Notes: a model not told the origin generated them from the letters alone. A stretch of DNA of 64,000 nt from Anaerolineae bacterium (GCA_023382655.1 JAHDWK010000004.1:24438-88437); one strand, 5' to 3'. Shown: positions 35,841 through 45,350, numbered from the stretch's first letter. Translations and numbers: made by a program.

Positions 35841-38800
35841 AGCATCTTCTCCGGTTCAAACGACGCCAACCGTTCCAACACCTGCACCAATTCCACCTGC
35901 CACTCGTTGGTACTCATGCCGCGTGGCATCCAGATCGCTTTGCGGCTGACACGGGCATTTTCGCCCAGGTAGCGCTGCAAACGGTAGCGGTCAATGTTTT
36001 CCAGGTCTGGCACCCGAATTTTAATCTGTCCGGCTTCAGTGGTCACGGCCGTGACCTCCGCCCGTTCCGCCAACACCTTAATCCGCAGTTGATAGAGCAG
36101 GTTATATACCGGATCCGGTATCGGGCCAAAGCGGTCGGCCAGTTCATCCGCCATCGCGTCAATCTCCTCCAGCGTGGAAAGGTTAGCCATCCGCCGGTAG
36201 AGCCGCAGCCGCAGCCCGCCATCGGGCACATAATCGGTGGGCACGTAGGCCGCCAACGGCACGTCAATGGTTGTGGCTTCGGGCAGTTGCGTGGAAATGG
36301 CCTCGCCGACTTCCGCTGCCTTACGTTGTTTCACGGCATTAGACAGCAGCCGCGTGTACAGGTCAAACCCCACCGCCGAGATATGCCCACTTTGCGACGC
36401 GCCCAACAGTTCCCCCGCACCCCGTATCTCCATATCGCGCAGGGCAATGGTGTAGCCTGCACCTAAATCGGTATTCTCGGCAATCACGTTCAGGCGGGCG
36501 CGGGCGTCTTCGCTCAGGCTGCGCCAGGGTGGGTGGAAGAAGTAAGCATACGCCCGGCGCGCCCCACGCCCCACCCGGCCGCGCAACTGGTACAACTGCG
36601 CCAGCCCAAACATATCGGCGCGATCCACAATCAGCGTGTTGGCGTTGGGAATGTCCAGCCCACTTTCAATGATGGTGGTGCTGATGAGGATGTCAATTTT
36701 GCCATCCACAAAGGCCAGGAAGATGCGCTCCAACTCGCGTTCACTCATCTGCCCATGGGCTACGGCTACTACCGCATCCGGCGTCAGCTTTTGAATCTGG
36801 TTGCGGATGATCTCAATGGTCATCACCCGGTTATGCACCACAAAGACCTGCCCACCGCGATCCAGTTCCCGCAGTAGAGCGCGTTTCATGCGGGCGTCGT
36901 CATATTCGCCCACGTAGGTTTGCACCGGCAGCCGTTCCGCCGGGGCGGTATCAATGATGCTGATGTCCCGCGCCCCGGTCAGGCTCATGTACATGGTGCG
37001 GGGGATGGGGGTGGCGGTCATGGTCAGTACGTCTACTTCGGTGCGGAACTGCTTGAGCTTCTCTTTGTGGCCCACGCCAAAACGCTGCTCTTCGTCAATG
37101 ATGACCAGCCCCAAATCTTTGAAGGCGATGTCGTCGCTGAGCAGGCGGTGGGTGCCGATGATGATGTCTACACGACCGTCCTTCAGCTTCTTCACAATCC
37201 GCTCCTGCTGCCCCTGGGTGCGGAAGCGGGAGAGCATCTCCACTTCCACCGGGAACGGCTTCAGCCGCTCGCGGAAGGTGTTGTAATGCTGCTCCGCCAG
37301 CACAGTAGTGGGCACCAGAATGGCGACCTGTTTGCCATCGGCCACCGCTTTGAAGGCAGCGCGCAAGGCCACTTCCGTCTTGCCGTAGCCCACATCGCCG
37401 CAAATGAGCCGGTCCATCGGTTGCGGCCGTTCCATATCCACCTTCACCTCAGCAATGACCCGCAATTGGTCTTCCGTTTCTCGGTAAGGGAAGCTGGCTT
37501 CCAGTTCCGCCTGCCAATCGGCGTCTTTGGCGAAGGCGTGGCCGTGAACCAGAGCGCGGGCGGAATACAATTCCAACAGTTCGCCCGCCAGTTCATCCGC
37601 TGCCTTTTGCGCCTGCACTTTGGCCTGCTGCCACGACTTTTCACCCAATCGGTTGATGTTGGGCGGCCGTTCGTCAGAGCCAATCCATTTGCTCAGGCGG
37701 TCGGCGTGGTGGACGGGCACATAGAGCACATCCCGGTTGGCGTATTCCAACAGCAGGTACTCCCGTTCCATGCCGCCAATGGTGCGCACCACCAATCCTT
37801 GAAAACGGCCGACGCCATATTCCAGATGCACCACAAAATCCCCGGCCTGAATGTCGGCAAAATGGGTTTCTGGGGCGGTGGGGGCAGACTGCCGCCACCG
37901 GCGCGGCGCCGGCCGTTTCCAGCCAAATATCTCCGCGTCGGTGAGCAGGTTGAGCAGCACCCGGTTGTTTTCGCGGTTGACCAGGGTGAAGCCTTCCAGC
38001 AGGGCGCCGTTTATAAAGGTGACGGCGGCGGAGACGCCGGGGTGACTGGGTGACAAGGTGATAAGGTGATCAGGGGGTGGGGCTTGCCCTGAGCTTGCCG
38101 AAGGGTGAGTGGTTGTGGGGGTGATGGTGGATTGGTCGGAGGCGCGGGTTTCTTGCTGCCAGAGGTCGGCCAGGCGGGCGGCCTGGCGGCTGACGATGAT
38201 GGTGCGTTCGCCATCGTGTTGGGCGCTCTTCAATTGGGTCAGCAATGGCCGCATCTGCCCACCGTAGCGAGGGCCGGGGTCGAAAGATTGGGCGAGCGTC
38301 AGATGATCGGGTGATACCTGATCGTCTGACGCTCGCTCACCTAATACAAGCGGCTGCCACCATTGCAGTTCGTCGCTGATTTTTTCCCAGGCGAAGACAG
38401 GGCTGGTGTAGCCGGGGGGCAAGTCGGGTTGTTCGTTGCGGATGATGTCGGCGTGTTCGTGGATTTCGGCAACGGCCGTGACCAACTCCGGCCAATCATC
38501 CACCACCACCAACGCATTTTCCGGCAGGTAATCCAGCAAACTGGCCGGTTGGGGATAGAGCAGCGGCAGGTAATACTCCAGGTTGGGGAAGGAACGGCCG
38601 CTCTGCAAATCTTTGATGTCGTCCTGCCAGGAGGGTAGATTTTGGGCGGATTCGTCCGGCAGGCAGTCGGCCGGTAGCGTGTCGGCATAATCGCGGGCGA
38701 TGGCGGGCAGCGCCTCGCGGCTGGGCGGCGTGACCATGCTGCTGATATCCGCGCTGCCGTTGACGGCCAGCGTGCGCTGCGTGGCCGGGTCAAACCAACG

Positions 38801-39445
38801 CATCGTTTCGATCTCGTCACCAAATAGCTCGATGCGCACCGGGTACGGAGCGGCCACCGGGAAGATGTCCATGATACCCCCCCGCCGGCTGAATTGCCCG
38901 CTCTTTTCCACAACCGGTGCGGCTTCGTAGCCCACATCCAGCCAGGTCTGGGTCAGCTTTTCCAGGTCAATGAGCTGCCCCACGCGCAGGGCACGGGTGG
39001 CGGCCACAAATTGCCGTTTGGGTATCGTTTTCTGTAAGAAGGCGCGGGCTGAGGCGACAATCAGCGGTGGCTGAGGTAGGGCGGGGATGTTGGGCTGCTG
39101 CCCGGCCATCAGCCGCATGAGGACGGCAATGCGTTCGGTGCGGCAGCGGTCGCTCCAGGGACCGCGATCATTGGGCAGGGGAGTTGGTTCCGGCAGGCGG
39201 CGCATCACATCCCCTTCGGGCAGCCACATTTCCAACGCCTGAATCCAGGCCGCGGCCGACTCCACCCGCCCGGTGAGCAGCAAGATAGGCACCCGCCGTT
39301 CCAGGTAGAGCTTCGCCAGGATAGACGGCCGTGCCCCCTTCGGCAGCAGCAGTGCCGGGATGGGCTGCTGCGCCTTGAGCGTGTTCACCAGTTCACCGAA
39401 AGCGGGTAGCTGGTCGTAGATTTGCAGGATACCGGAGACGCTCAT
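35831..39445 (-). CDS. mfd: Transcription-repair coupling factor Mfd
   Basis: About 1,204 residues from the ATG at 39445; the longer frame to 39496 would only translate an intergenic repeat. Domain order: UvrB-like N-terminal region, RNA-polymerase-interacting CarD-like domain (DFVVHLEYGVGRFQGL), helicase motifs (Walker A GDVGYGKTE, DEEQRFGVGHKEKL, TATPIPRTMYMS, QLRGRVGRG) and the C-terminal TRCF domain. Mfd removes stalled RNA polymerase and recruits UvrA. Two in-frame inserts lie between the UvrB-like part and the RID: 38041-38130 and 38292-38336. Both are hairpin repeats of the intergenic type. The last codons and stop come from the flanking palindrome. Confidence 0.95.
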   Translation of the reverse strand: MSVSGILQIYDQLPAFGELVNTLKAQQPIPALLLPKGARPSILAKLYLERRVPILLLTGRVESAAAWIQALEMWLPEGDVMRRLPEPTPLPNDRGPWSDRCRTERIAVLMRLMAGQQPNIPALPQPPLIVASARAFLQKTIPKRQFVAATRALRVGQLIDLEKLTQTWLDVGYEAAPVVEKSGQFSRRGGIMDIFPVAAPYPVRIELFGDEIETMRWFDPATQRTLAVNGSADISSMVTPPSREALPAIARDYADTLPADCLPDESAQNLPSWQDDIKDLQSGRSFPNLEYYLPLLYPQPASLLDYLPENALVVVDDWPELVTAVAEIHEHADIIRNEQPDLPPGYTSPVFAWEKISDELQWWQPLVLGERASDDQVSPDHLTLAQSFDPGPRYGGQMRPLLTQLKSAQHDGERTIIVSRQAARLADLWQQETRASDQSTITPTTTHPSASSGQAPPPDHLITLSPSHPGVSAAVTFINGALLEGFTLVNRENNRVLLNLLTDAEIFGWKRPAPRRWRQSAPTAPETHFADIQAGDFVVHLEYGVGRFQGLVVRTIGGMEREYLLLEYANRDVLYVPVHHADRLSKWIGSDERPPNINRLGEKSWQQAKVQAQKAADELAGELLELYSARALVHGHAFAKDADWQAELEASFPYRETEDQLRVIAEVKVDMERPQPMDRLICGDVGYGKTEVALRAAFKAVADGKQVAILVPTTVLAEQHYNTFRERLKPFPVEVEMLSRFRTQGQQERIVKKLKDGRVDIIIGTHRLLSDDIAFKDLGLVIIDEEQRFGVGHKEKLKQFRTEVDVLTMTATPIPRTMYMSLTGARDISIIDTAPAERLPVQTYVGEYDDARMKRALLRELDRGGQVFVVHNRVMTIEIIRNQIQKLTPDAVVAVAHGQMSERELERIFLAFVDGKIDILISTTIIESGLDIPNANTLIVDRADMFGLAQLYQLRGRVGRGARRAYAYFFHPPWRSLSEDARARLNVIAENTDLGAGYTIALRDMEIRGAGELLGASQSGHISAVGFDLYTRLLSNAVKQRKAAEVGEAISTQLPEATTIDVPLAAYVPTDYVPDGGLRLRLYRRMANLSTLEEIDAMADELADRFGPIPDPVYNLLYQLRIKVLAERAEVTAVTTEAGQIKIRVPDLENIDRYRLQRYLGENARVSRKAIWMPRGMSTNEWQVELVQVLERLASFEPEKMLSS
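38041..38105. repeat. GGTGACA tandem plus CTTGCCCTGAGCTTGCC repeat, in frame within mfd
   Basis: GGTGACTGGGTGACAAGGTG is followed by a CTTGCCCTGAGCTTGCCGAA element, a widespread environmental-genome repeat. On the mfd strand it encodes SASSGQAPPPDHLITLSPSH, clearly unlike the surrounding Mfd sequence. The same HL(I/V)TLSP words occur in the gene at 55481-56260. Confidence 0.85.
38292..38336. repeat. 21-bp-arm hairpin in frame within mfd
   Basis: GCGAGCGTCAGATGATCGGG and its partner (two mismatches over 21 bp, 3-base loop) lie inside the mfd reading frame and encode ERASDDQVSPDHLTLA. It is a second, independent repeat insertion in the same inter-domain region. Confidence 0.85.
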
Positions 39446-39458
39446 GTTTGTGTGAAAC

Positions 39459-39518
39459 GTGATGCGCGATGCGTGATGCGTGACCAATGACTTCACGCAT
39501 CACGCATCACGCATCACG
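39459..39518. repeat. ATGCGTG hairpin between mfd and pth
   Basis: GTGATGCGCGATGCGTGATG and continuation face TCACGCATCACGCATCACGC (about 25-bp arms, 10-base loop). The pth stop TGA (39514-39516) lies inside the right arm, and the left arm ends 13 bases before the mfd ATG. Confidence 0.9.
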
Positions 39519-40098
39519 GATTTCCGATCACCGTTCCATTAAACTTCGTCATTGCCAGTTGAATGCCCTCAGCGACAAAGGTTTCAGCGGCGCGCACGGC
39601 CGTGTCCAGCAGTTCGTTCAGCGGGGGCAAATCGTCCATGCTAAAGTCTTGCAGCACGTAGGCGTGGGGCGGCATTTTGCCCGGCGGGCGGCCAATGCCC
39701 AGCCGCAGCCGGGGGAAATCTTGCCCCAGGTGGGCGATAATGGATCTCATGCCGTTGTGCCCGCCCGCGCCGCCGCTCTCGCGCAGGCGAATCGCGCCAA
39801 AGGGTAAATCGAGTTCATCGTAAATGACCAGCAGGTTGGCCTGCGGGATTTTGTAATAACGCAGCAAAGAGCCGACCGCGTCGCCGCTGAGGTTCATGTA
39901 GGTCTGGGGCTTAGCCAGGATGACGGGTTTGGCGGCGATACGGCCGTCGCCCACAATGGCCTGGTTCTGTACCTTGCTGCTCTGGATGCCGTTGGCCGCC
40001 GCCAGTCGATCCACCGCCATAAAGCCGATGTTGTGCCGGTTGCCCCGGTATTGGCGGCCCGGATTGCCCAGGCCGATGATGAGAAAGCGATCTTCCAT
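39514..40098 (-). CDS. pth: Peptidyl-tRNA hydrolase
   Basis: A 194-residue Pth from the ATG at 40098. Typical motifs: IIGLGNPGRQYRGNRHNIGFMAVD with the catalytic His, KPQTYMNLSGDAVG, YDELDLPFG and GGAGGHNGMRSI. It frees tRNA from peptidyl-tRNA dropped by ribosomes. Both ends touch repeats: the ATG arises where the upstream GCATCAC tandem array merges into GCATCATGG, with no Shine-Dalgarno visible, and the stop is inside the next repeat. Confidence 0.95.
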   Translation of the reverse strand: MEDRFLIIGLGNPGRQYRGNRHNIGFMAVDRLAAANGIQSSKVQNQAIVGDGRIAAKPVILAKPQTYMNLSGDAVGSLLRYYKIPQANLLVIYDELDLPFGAIRLRESGGAGGHNGMRSIIAHLGQDFPRLRLGIGRPPGKMPPHAYVLQDFSMDDLPPLNELLDTAVRAAETFVAEGIQLAMTKFNGTVIGNP

Positions 40099-40158
40099 GA
40101 TGCGTGATGCGTGATGCGTGATGCGTAATCCGTCACGGGTCACGCATCACGCATCACG
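40098..40158. repeat. ATGCGTG hairpin at pth start
   Basis: Four tandem TGATGCG units face TCACGCATCACGCATCACGG across a 14-base loop. The last unit supplies the pth ATG. The stop of the downstream-reading SBP gene at 40160 abuts the other side. Confidence 0.9.
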
Positions 40159-40159
40159 G

Positions 40160-42214
40160 TCATTCCTCAATATCCCATGCAAACACATTCCACAACTCCG
40201 ACGGCTGGGTGGGGTCGGGTTGGAAGTTCAGGACGGTGGGGGCGGTGACGGCCGTTTTGATGTATTGGAACAGCGGAATCGAAGGTTTGCGCTCGGTAAA
40301 GATGCGCAGGGCAGTCTGGTGGTTGGTCTCGTACTCTTCTGTGCCGTAGATAGCGTTTTGGGCAGCCAGGCAGGCGGCGTCATACTCCTCATTGCCCCAG
40401 CCGGTGGCGTTGATATTGTTCCAGCCGCCAAAACCTTGCTCCTCTGGGCCGGTGATATTGGTGGACATATACAGACCGCAGGGGGGGGTGATGCCGGTGC
40501 GCCAGGCAAAGGTCGCCAGGTCAAAACGGCGGCCAAAGAGCGGGCTGAAGGGGCCGTCATCAAACCAGATCTCGGCCGGATAATTAACCAGATTGGTCTG
40601 GATGCCGCAGGCGGCTAAATCTTCTTGCGCCAGTTCGTTCAGGCGCAGCCGGAAGGCGCTTTCGCTGTTGGTACTCAGGGTGATGCTAAAGGTGGTAGTC
40701 GCCACGATGGTGCGCTGTAAGTTGCGTTCCACCCATTCGCGCCAGCCATCCCCGTTGGTATCTTCCAGCCCAAATTCGTCCAACAAAGCATTTCCGGCTT
40801 CAGCATCATAGGGCCAGAGGGTTATACCCTCTGGGTACAATGGGTGGTCGTCAGGGACATAGGCGTTCATCACCTGGCTCTGCCCATACAACAACTCATC
40901 TATCAGGCGCGGTCGGTTCAGGCAGTGGGCAATGGCCTGGCGCACCGGCAAAAAGTCAAACCAGTCAAGACGGCCGCCAACCACATCATCGCCATAGTTC
41001 CAGGAGTTCACACCAAAATCTATATGCTCAAAGACCAGATCATTGGTGAAATACGGGATCAGGTCGCCGGTTTCAGATGCCTCTAGCAGGCTCGGAATTT
41101 GGGCAAAATCTACCAGCCCTCTGGTTACGACATCACACATGCCGTTTGCCAACAGACCAGGCCAGGTCTGGGCATCGTAAATGGTTTGGAAAGTCAGGCG
41201 GTCTATGGCCGGGAAACCTTCGTCCTGGCGGTAGTAGTGCGGGTTGCGGCTGAGGAAGATTTGTTCACCTGGCGGCCATGATTCCAGCATGAACGGGCCA
41301 TAACTGAGTGGTTGGCGCATACTCACCTCAGCAGTCAGCAGTTCGGCGGCGCTCAGGTCGCCCAGTTGGTGGCTGGGGAGCGGCTGCCAGACGTTGGTAA
41401 AGTAAGTAGGATCGAGAAATCCGGGCAACCCTGTCCAACGGACGGATTGCTCATCAAGGGCTTCATAACTGGCGGTGCGCTCAATTTTGCTTTTGTCGCC
41501 GGGCGTGGCCGGGTCGCCGGCCAGTTCAAAGCTGTAGACGGAATCATCGGCCGTGACCTGTTCACCATCTGACCAGACCAGGGGATGAAAACTGAAATCT
41601 ACCACCATTTGCTGCATTTGTACGGGTGGGTCCTCTTCGCCGGGGGAGCGAAACAGGACGGTGTTCCCGGCGGCGTTTATGATTTGAGTACCAGGCAGCA
41701 GCCGGGTGACGTTACCGGCGGAATTGACGATGAGGTCGCCTTCAAAGACATCTACGGGCTGGATGACGGCGTCACCATCGGCCAGGTTGGGCAATTTCAC
41801 CAGGGCTTGTGGCTGATAGTCATAGCCCAGAGTGGTGTAGAGACTATCATACAAGGCGTGGCGCACGGCCGTAGCCGCTAATGAATTGTCGCCATACAAA
41901 TACAAACTGGCGGGTACACCCGACATACACACGGTCAACTCTTTGGCCGGTATCGGGATGGCCGCAGGTGGCGTGGGTGTGGGGGTGACGGTAGCGGTGG
42001 GCACGGCCGTTGCCTCTGTTTCTGCCTCTGCCGCTGCTGGTGTATTCTCCACTCCTGAAACAGTGGTGCTGCTGTCGCTCAGGTCGGCCGGTGTGTTGGT
42101 CGCCGCCGGATGTGTTGGTGCTGCTGTTGGTGCGCGCTCCTCACTGCGGCAAGCCACCAGCCACAAAAACGTCATCAAAATAAAAACTCTGTAATACAAC
42201 GCATGTACCTCCAT
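40160..42214 (-). CDS. Extracellular solute-binding lipoprotein, family 5 (peptide/nickel type)
   Basis: A 684-residue protein with a lipobox (WLVACR) near residue 22 and a Thr/Pro/Ala-rich spacer. The core has SBP_bac_5 phrases: LVKLPNLADGDAVI, FSFHPLVWSDGEQVTADDSVYSFELA, FLDPTYFTNVWQPLPSH, LSYGPFMLESWPPGEQIFLSRNPHYY and YDAEAGNALLDEFG. Such proteins bind oligopeptides, sugars or opines for ABC importers. No permease genes (dppB/C) or ATPases are close by, so the transporter partners must lie elsewhere. Confidence 0.9.
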   Translation of the reverse strand: MEVHALYYRVFILMTFLWLVACRSEERAPTAAPTHPAATNTPADLSDSSTTVSGVENTPAAAEAETEATAVPTATVTPTPTPPAAIPIPAKELTVCMSGVPASLYLYGDNSLAATAVRHALYDSLYTTLGYDYQPQALVKLPNLADGDAVIQPVDVFEGDLIVNSAGNVTRLLPGTQIINAAGNTVLFRSPGEEDPPVQMQQMVVDFSFHPLVWSDGEQVTADDSVYSFELAGDPATPGDKSKIERTASYEALDEQSVRWTGLPGFLDPTYFTNVWQPLPSHQLGDLSAAELLTAEVSMRQPLSYGPFMLESWPPGEQIFLSRNPHYYRQDEGFPAIDRLTFQTIYDAQTWPGLLANGMCDVVTRGLVDFAQIPSLLEASETGDLIPYFTNDLVFEHIDFGVNSWNYGDDVVGGRLDWFDFLPVRQAIAHCLNRPRLIDELLYGQSQVMNAYVPDDHPLYPEGITLWPYDAEAGNALLDEFGLEDTNGDGWREWVERNLQRTIVATTTFSITLSTNSESAFRLRLNELAQEDLAACGIQTNLVNYPAEIWFDDGPFSPLFGRRFDLATFAWRTGITPPCGLYMSTNITGPEEQGFGGWNNINATGWGNEEYDAACLAAQNAIYGTEEYETNHQTALRIFTERKPSIPLFQYIKTAVTAPTVLNFQPDPTQPSELWNVFAWDIEE

Positions 42215-42221
42215 ATGTGCT

Positions 42222-42256
42222 GGTAATTACGTAATTACCCAATTACTCAATTACCC
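42222..42256. repeat. GTAATTAC palindrome and CAATTAC tandem
   Basis: GGTAATTACGTAATTACC is an 18-base perfect palindrome, followed by CAATTACTCAATTACCC. The stop codon of the next gene (42247-42249) is within the tandem words. The same GGGTAATTG word is reused at 58612-58642. Confidence 0.85.
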
Positions 42257-43101
42257 GATTGCCTGCTCACCCAAAAGCGCCGCCAGAGACGGCGGCCCAC
42301 ACTACGCAGCAGCACATAGAGTGCCATGAGGCCAAAAATGACGGCCGTCAGGCGGACGCCACCCCAAAAGGCGCGGCTGAATTGGGTGGTATCCACTGCT
42401 TCTAACTGTCCTAAGACTCCACCGTCGCCGGGTGTGGCAGTTGGCGACAGGCCACCGGTCAGGCTCAGTGGTGTAGCCGGGGGGGTGGGGGTGGGGAAGG
42501 GGGTGAGCGAGGGCAGTGGTGTGGCCGGGCTAAACACAGCCGTGTCCCCTTCGGTTTGTTGGGTGTTGCCGGGCGCGCCGGGGCTGACGGCCGTTAACGT
42601 GACCGCCAGCGCCGTTTCATCGGGTGTGGGTGTGGGTGTTGGCCCGGCATTGCTGATTGTTAAATTGGTCACAAAGTATTCGTCGTAGTTGTAATCGGTT
42701 TTCACCACCCGCAGGCGGAGTTGGTAACGGCCGTCGGGGAAAACGGGCGCACCCACATTTTGCCCCACGGTGGTGTCCCAAATTGCCAGAACGCCGTTGG
42801 TCACTTGCTGGCTGCCCTCGGCAAAAACAATCCAGCCGGCGGCTGGATTGGCTTCATTGAGAAAAGCCAGTTCATAGCGCAGATAATCAGAGTGTACGGC
42901 CGTGCCTGTCACCGTCACTACCCCCGCAAGCGTCTCGCCTGGCGCCGGGGCGCTAATGCCATTGCTCTGCGCTGCTGCATGGCTGGCAGCCACAAAAATG
43001 AACATGAGCAACAAAAAAGAAAAGAGCCATTTCCAATATCTTGTGCCTGCGCCCGTTGGTAACTTTAGCCGGTTTGGTTTAATATCAGGCGAGTTAATCA
43101 T
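42247..43101 (-). CDS. Secreted membrane-anchored protein with Ig-like domain and Pro/Thr-rich stalk
   Basis: Start taken at the ATG at 43101; an in-frame GTG at 43128 is less likely. An N-terminal signal or anchor (WLFSFLLLMFIFVAASHAAAQ) precedes an approximately 110-residue beta domain (GISAPAPGETLAGVVTVTGTA, then YELAFLNEANPAAGWIVFAEG and FPDGRYQLRLRVV) that resembles bacterial Ig-like repeats. A PTPTPTP stalk and a C-terminal membrane helix (VRLTAVIFGLMALYVLLRSVG) with an Arg-rich tail follow. It is probably a surface or periplasmic scaffold. I do not recognise a specific function. Confidence 0.78.
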   Translation of the reverse strand: MINSPDIKPNRLKLPTGAGTRYWKWLFSFLLLMFIFVAASHAAAQSNGISAPAPGETLAGVVTVTGTAVHSDYLRYELAFLNEANPAAGWIVFAEGSQQVTNGVLAIWDTTVGQNVGAPVFPDGRYQLRLRVVKTDYNYDEYFVTNLTISNAGPTPTPTPDETALAVTLTAVSPGAPGNTQQTEGDTAVFSPATPLPSLTPFPTPTPPATPLSLTGGLSPTATPGDGGVLGQLEAVDTTQFSRAFWGGVRLTAVIFGLMALYVLLRSVGRRLWRRFWVSRQSGN

Positions 43102-43176
43102 GACCTGTGTATTCTCTAAAACAAACACGCAAGTCTAGCACAACTAAATCTTCCTGACGAACAAAATGGAGTAGCC

Positions 43177-45297
43177 ATGTCCTTAAAAATGGTGCAATCG
43201 AAAACAATTTTCTGTTTAATTCTCATCTTTTTGGTTTTGCTGTTGGCCGCCTGCGGCGGTGCGGCGGCCGAGCCTGCTGCTGGTAATACACCCCGTGAAG
43301 CGAACGCTGATTTGCAAGAATGGCTCAACAGCCAGGGCACAGCAGGCCTATCCGGGGAGGATGGTGTGACCGGGGAAGCGGCTGAGGGGGCGCCGCCCGC
43401 GCCGACGTTTACACCGTCGCCTGTGGTGGCGGACACAGCCGTATCCGCCGCCAACACCACCGAGATTGCCAACCAAACCACGGACGCCAATGGGATTACC
43501 GTCGGTTTTACGGTAGACGGCCGTCCCTTCAAAGGCAACCCGGATGCGCCCATCCTCATTGAGGAGTTTTCCGACTACCAGTGCCCTTTCTGCGCCCGCT
43601 GGGCCAGCCAGACCTTGCCGGGTTTGTTAGCCAACCAGATTGCCAACGGCCAGGTCATGCTGGTCTATTACGATTTTCCGCTCAGCAGCATCCATCCCCA
43701 GGCGGCGGCAGCAGCCAATGCGGCCCGCTGCGCCGGTGAAGAGGGGGCGGTAACGTACTGGCAGTTCCACGATGTGTTGTTTGCCCGTATGGGTGAATGG
43801 AGCCATAGTGACCCCAACAGGTCGTTTATCAATTTTGCCACGGAATTGGGGTTGGATGAGGCGGGTTTTACGGAGTGTGTCAATAGCAATCGGTACGGCA
43901 GCCAGGTACAGGCTGACGTGCAGTTGGGGCAGGCGCGTGGCGTCAGCAGCACGCCCAGCTTTTTCTTGAACGGCAACGCCTTGATTGGCGCACAGCCGTC
44001 TGAAGTGTTTGATCAGGCGATTACGATGCTGTTGAATGGCGAAAGCATAGCAGCGGCGCAGCCGCCGCAGCCAGAGCCACAGGAAATGGAGATTCCCACC
44101 CCGGTGACCATTGCTTTGGAGGCTGAGGATGTGGCGTTTGCGCTGGGCGACCCCAACGCGCCGGTGCAAATTGTGGAGTTCACCGATTACCAATGCCCCT
44201 ATTGCCAGCAGCACTCCGTGGAGACACTGCCGCGTATTTTGCAAGAGATGGTGGCTAACGGCCGTGTCTATTACGTCTTCAAAGATTTCCCGTTGGACAT
44301 GCACCCGGAAGCGCGGGTAGCGGCCAAAGCGGTGCGTTGTGGCGGCGAACAAGAAGCCTTCCTGGAAATGCACGACGCCGTATTTAATAGCCAGGAACAG
44401 TGGGCGGGTCAGGGGGAAGCAGCCGGCGACATTTTTGCCAGCCTTGCCGCCGATCTGGGGTTGGATGGGGACGCTTTTGCCGCCTGTTACCAGAGCAGCG
44501 AACAAGATGATCTGGTGCAAGCCAATGTGGAAGAAGCCATTGCTCTAGGTGTAGGCAGCACCCCCTCTTTCTTCTTCAATGGTTATCTGGCTTCCGGGGC
44601 TTTGCCTTTTGACAGCTTTGAACAAATTGTGGCCTGGGGTGAAAATGGGGAGCTGGCGGCGCAAGTAGAAGCGAATGTGCGCGCCGCTTATGCTGCGCAG
44701 CAGGCACAGCTACAGCAACAGCAACAACAAGTGCCACCCACACCTGCCGGCCCGGTGGATGTGCCTACTGATGATGTGGCCTTTGCCATTGGCAGCCCGG
44801 ACGCACCGATAACCATTGTGGAATATGCCGACTACCAGTGTCCGTTTTGCAGCCGTCATTTTGCCGAGGTATACCCGCAATTGATGACACAATATGTGGA
44901 GACGGGTCTGGTGCGTTATGTATTTAAGGATTTCCCGCTGACTTCCATTCATCCCCAGGCGGTGGCGGCGGCTGAGGCTGCCCGTTGTGCCGGTGAGCAA
45001 AATGCGTATCTGGAAATGCACGACGCGCTCTTTGCCAACCAGAATCAATGGAGTGGTCAGGCGAACCCCGCCACCTTTTTCATCAGTTATGCCGAACAGA
45101 TTGGCCTGGAACCAACCCCGTTTACCGAATGTCTGGAAAGTGGTCGCTACCAGACGGCCGTAGAAGCCGATTTGAATGAGGGTATTAATTTTGGTGTGCG
45201 GGGAACGCCTACCTTTTTCATCAACGGTCACATTTTTGTGGGCGCACAGCCCATTGAAGCGTTTGAGCAGATGATCACGGCCGTGCAAAATCAATAG
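43177..45297 (+). CDS. Lipoprotein with three tandem DsbA-like thioredoxin domains
   Basis: A 706-residue protein with GGAG before the ATG. The lipobox LLAAC puts the lipidated Cys at 26. After an Ala/Pro/Thr-rich spacer come three DsbA/BdbD-type domains, each with the CxxC motif and the cis-Pro loop: CPFC at 136-139 with SSTPSFFLNG, CPYC at 340-343 with GSTPSFFFNG, and CPFC at 555-558 with RGTPTFFING. Each domain also repeats the F(K/T)DFPL and (H)PQA / HPEA phrases. DsbA-type proteins oxidise or shuffle disulfides in exported proteins; single-domain forms are normal. A Gln-rich linker (QLQQQQQQ) joins domains 2 and 3. The TAG stop overlaps the following hairpin. Confidence 0.92.
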   Translation: MSLKMVQSKTIFCLILIFLVLLLAACGGAAAEPAAGNTPREANADLQEWLNSQGTAGLSGEDGVTGEAAEGAPPAPTFTPSPVVADTAVSAANTTEIANQTTDANGITVGFTVDGRPFKGNPDAPILIEEFSDYQCPFCARWASQTLPGLLANQIANGQVMLVYYDFPLSSIHPQAAAAANAARCAGEEGAVTYWQFHDVLFARMGEWSHSDPNRSFINFATELGLDEAGFTECVNSNRYGSQVQADVQLGQARGVSSTPSFFLNGNALIGAQPSEVFDQAITMLLNGESIAAAQPPQPEPQEMEIPTPVTIALEAEDVAFALGDPNAPVQIVEFTDYQCPYCQQHSVETLPRILQEMVANGRVYYVFKDFPLDMHPEARVAAKAVRCGGEQEAFLEMHDAVFNSQEQWAGQGEAAGDIFASLAADLGLDGDAFAACYQSSEQDDLVQANVEEAIALGVGSTPSFFFNGYLASGALPFDSFEQIVAWGENGELAAQVEANVRAAYAAQQAQLQQQQQQVPPTPAGPVDVPTDDVAFAIGSPDAPITIVEYADYQCPFCSRHFAEVYPQLMTQYVETGLVRYVFKDFPLTSIHPQAVAAAEAARCAGEQNAYLEMHDALFANQNQWSGQANPATFFISYAEQIGLEPTPFTECLESGRYQTAVEADLNEGINFGVRGTPTFFINGHIFVGAQPIEAFEQMITAVQNQ

Positions 45298-45342
45298 AGA
45301 TGGAGAGATAGGGAGATTCAGTCTCCCTATCTCTCCATCTCT
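45296..45342. repeat. Perfect 21-bp hairpin at the DsbA-like gene stop
   Basis: AGAGATGGAGAGATAGGGAG and its exact complement (21-bp arms, 5-base loop). The left arm begins inside the TAG stop of the triple-DsbA gene. It has no T-run, so a terminator role is possible but unproven. Confidence 0.92.
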
Positions 45343-45350
45343 CAATCTCC

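Noticed and set aside
36920..38053. Open frame of 377 codons on the plus strand across mfd
   Set aside because: It is antisense to a well-supported Mfd sequence; no family motif and codon use fits the antisense of a GC-rich gene.
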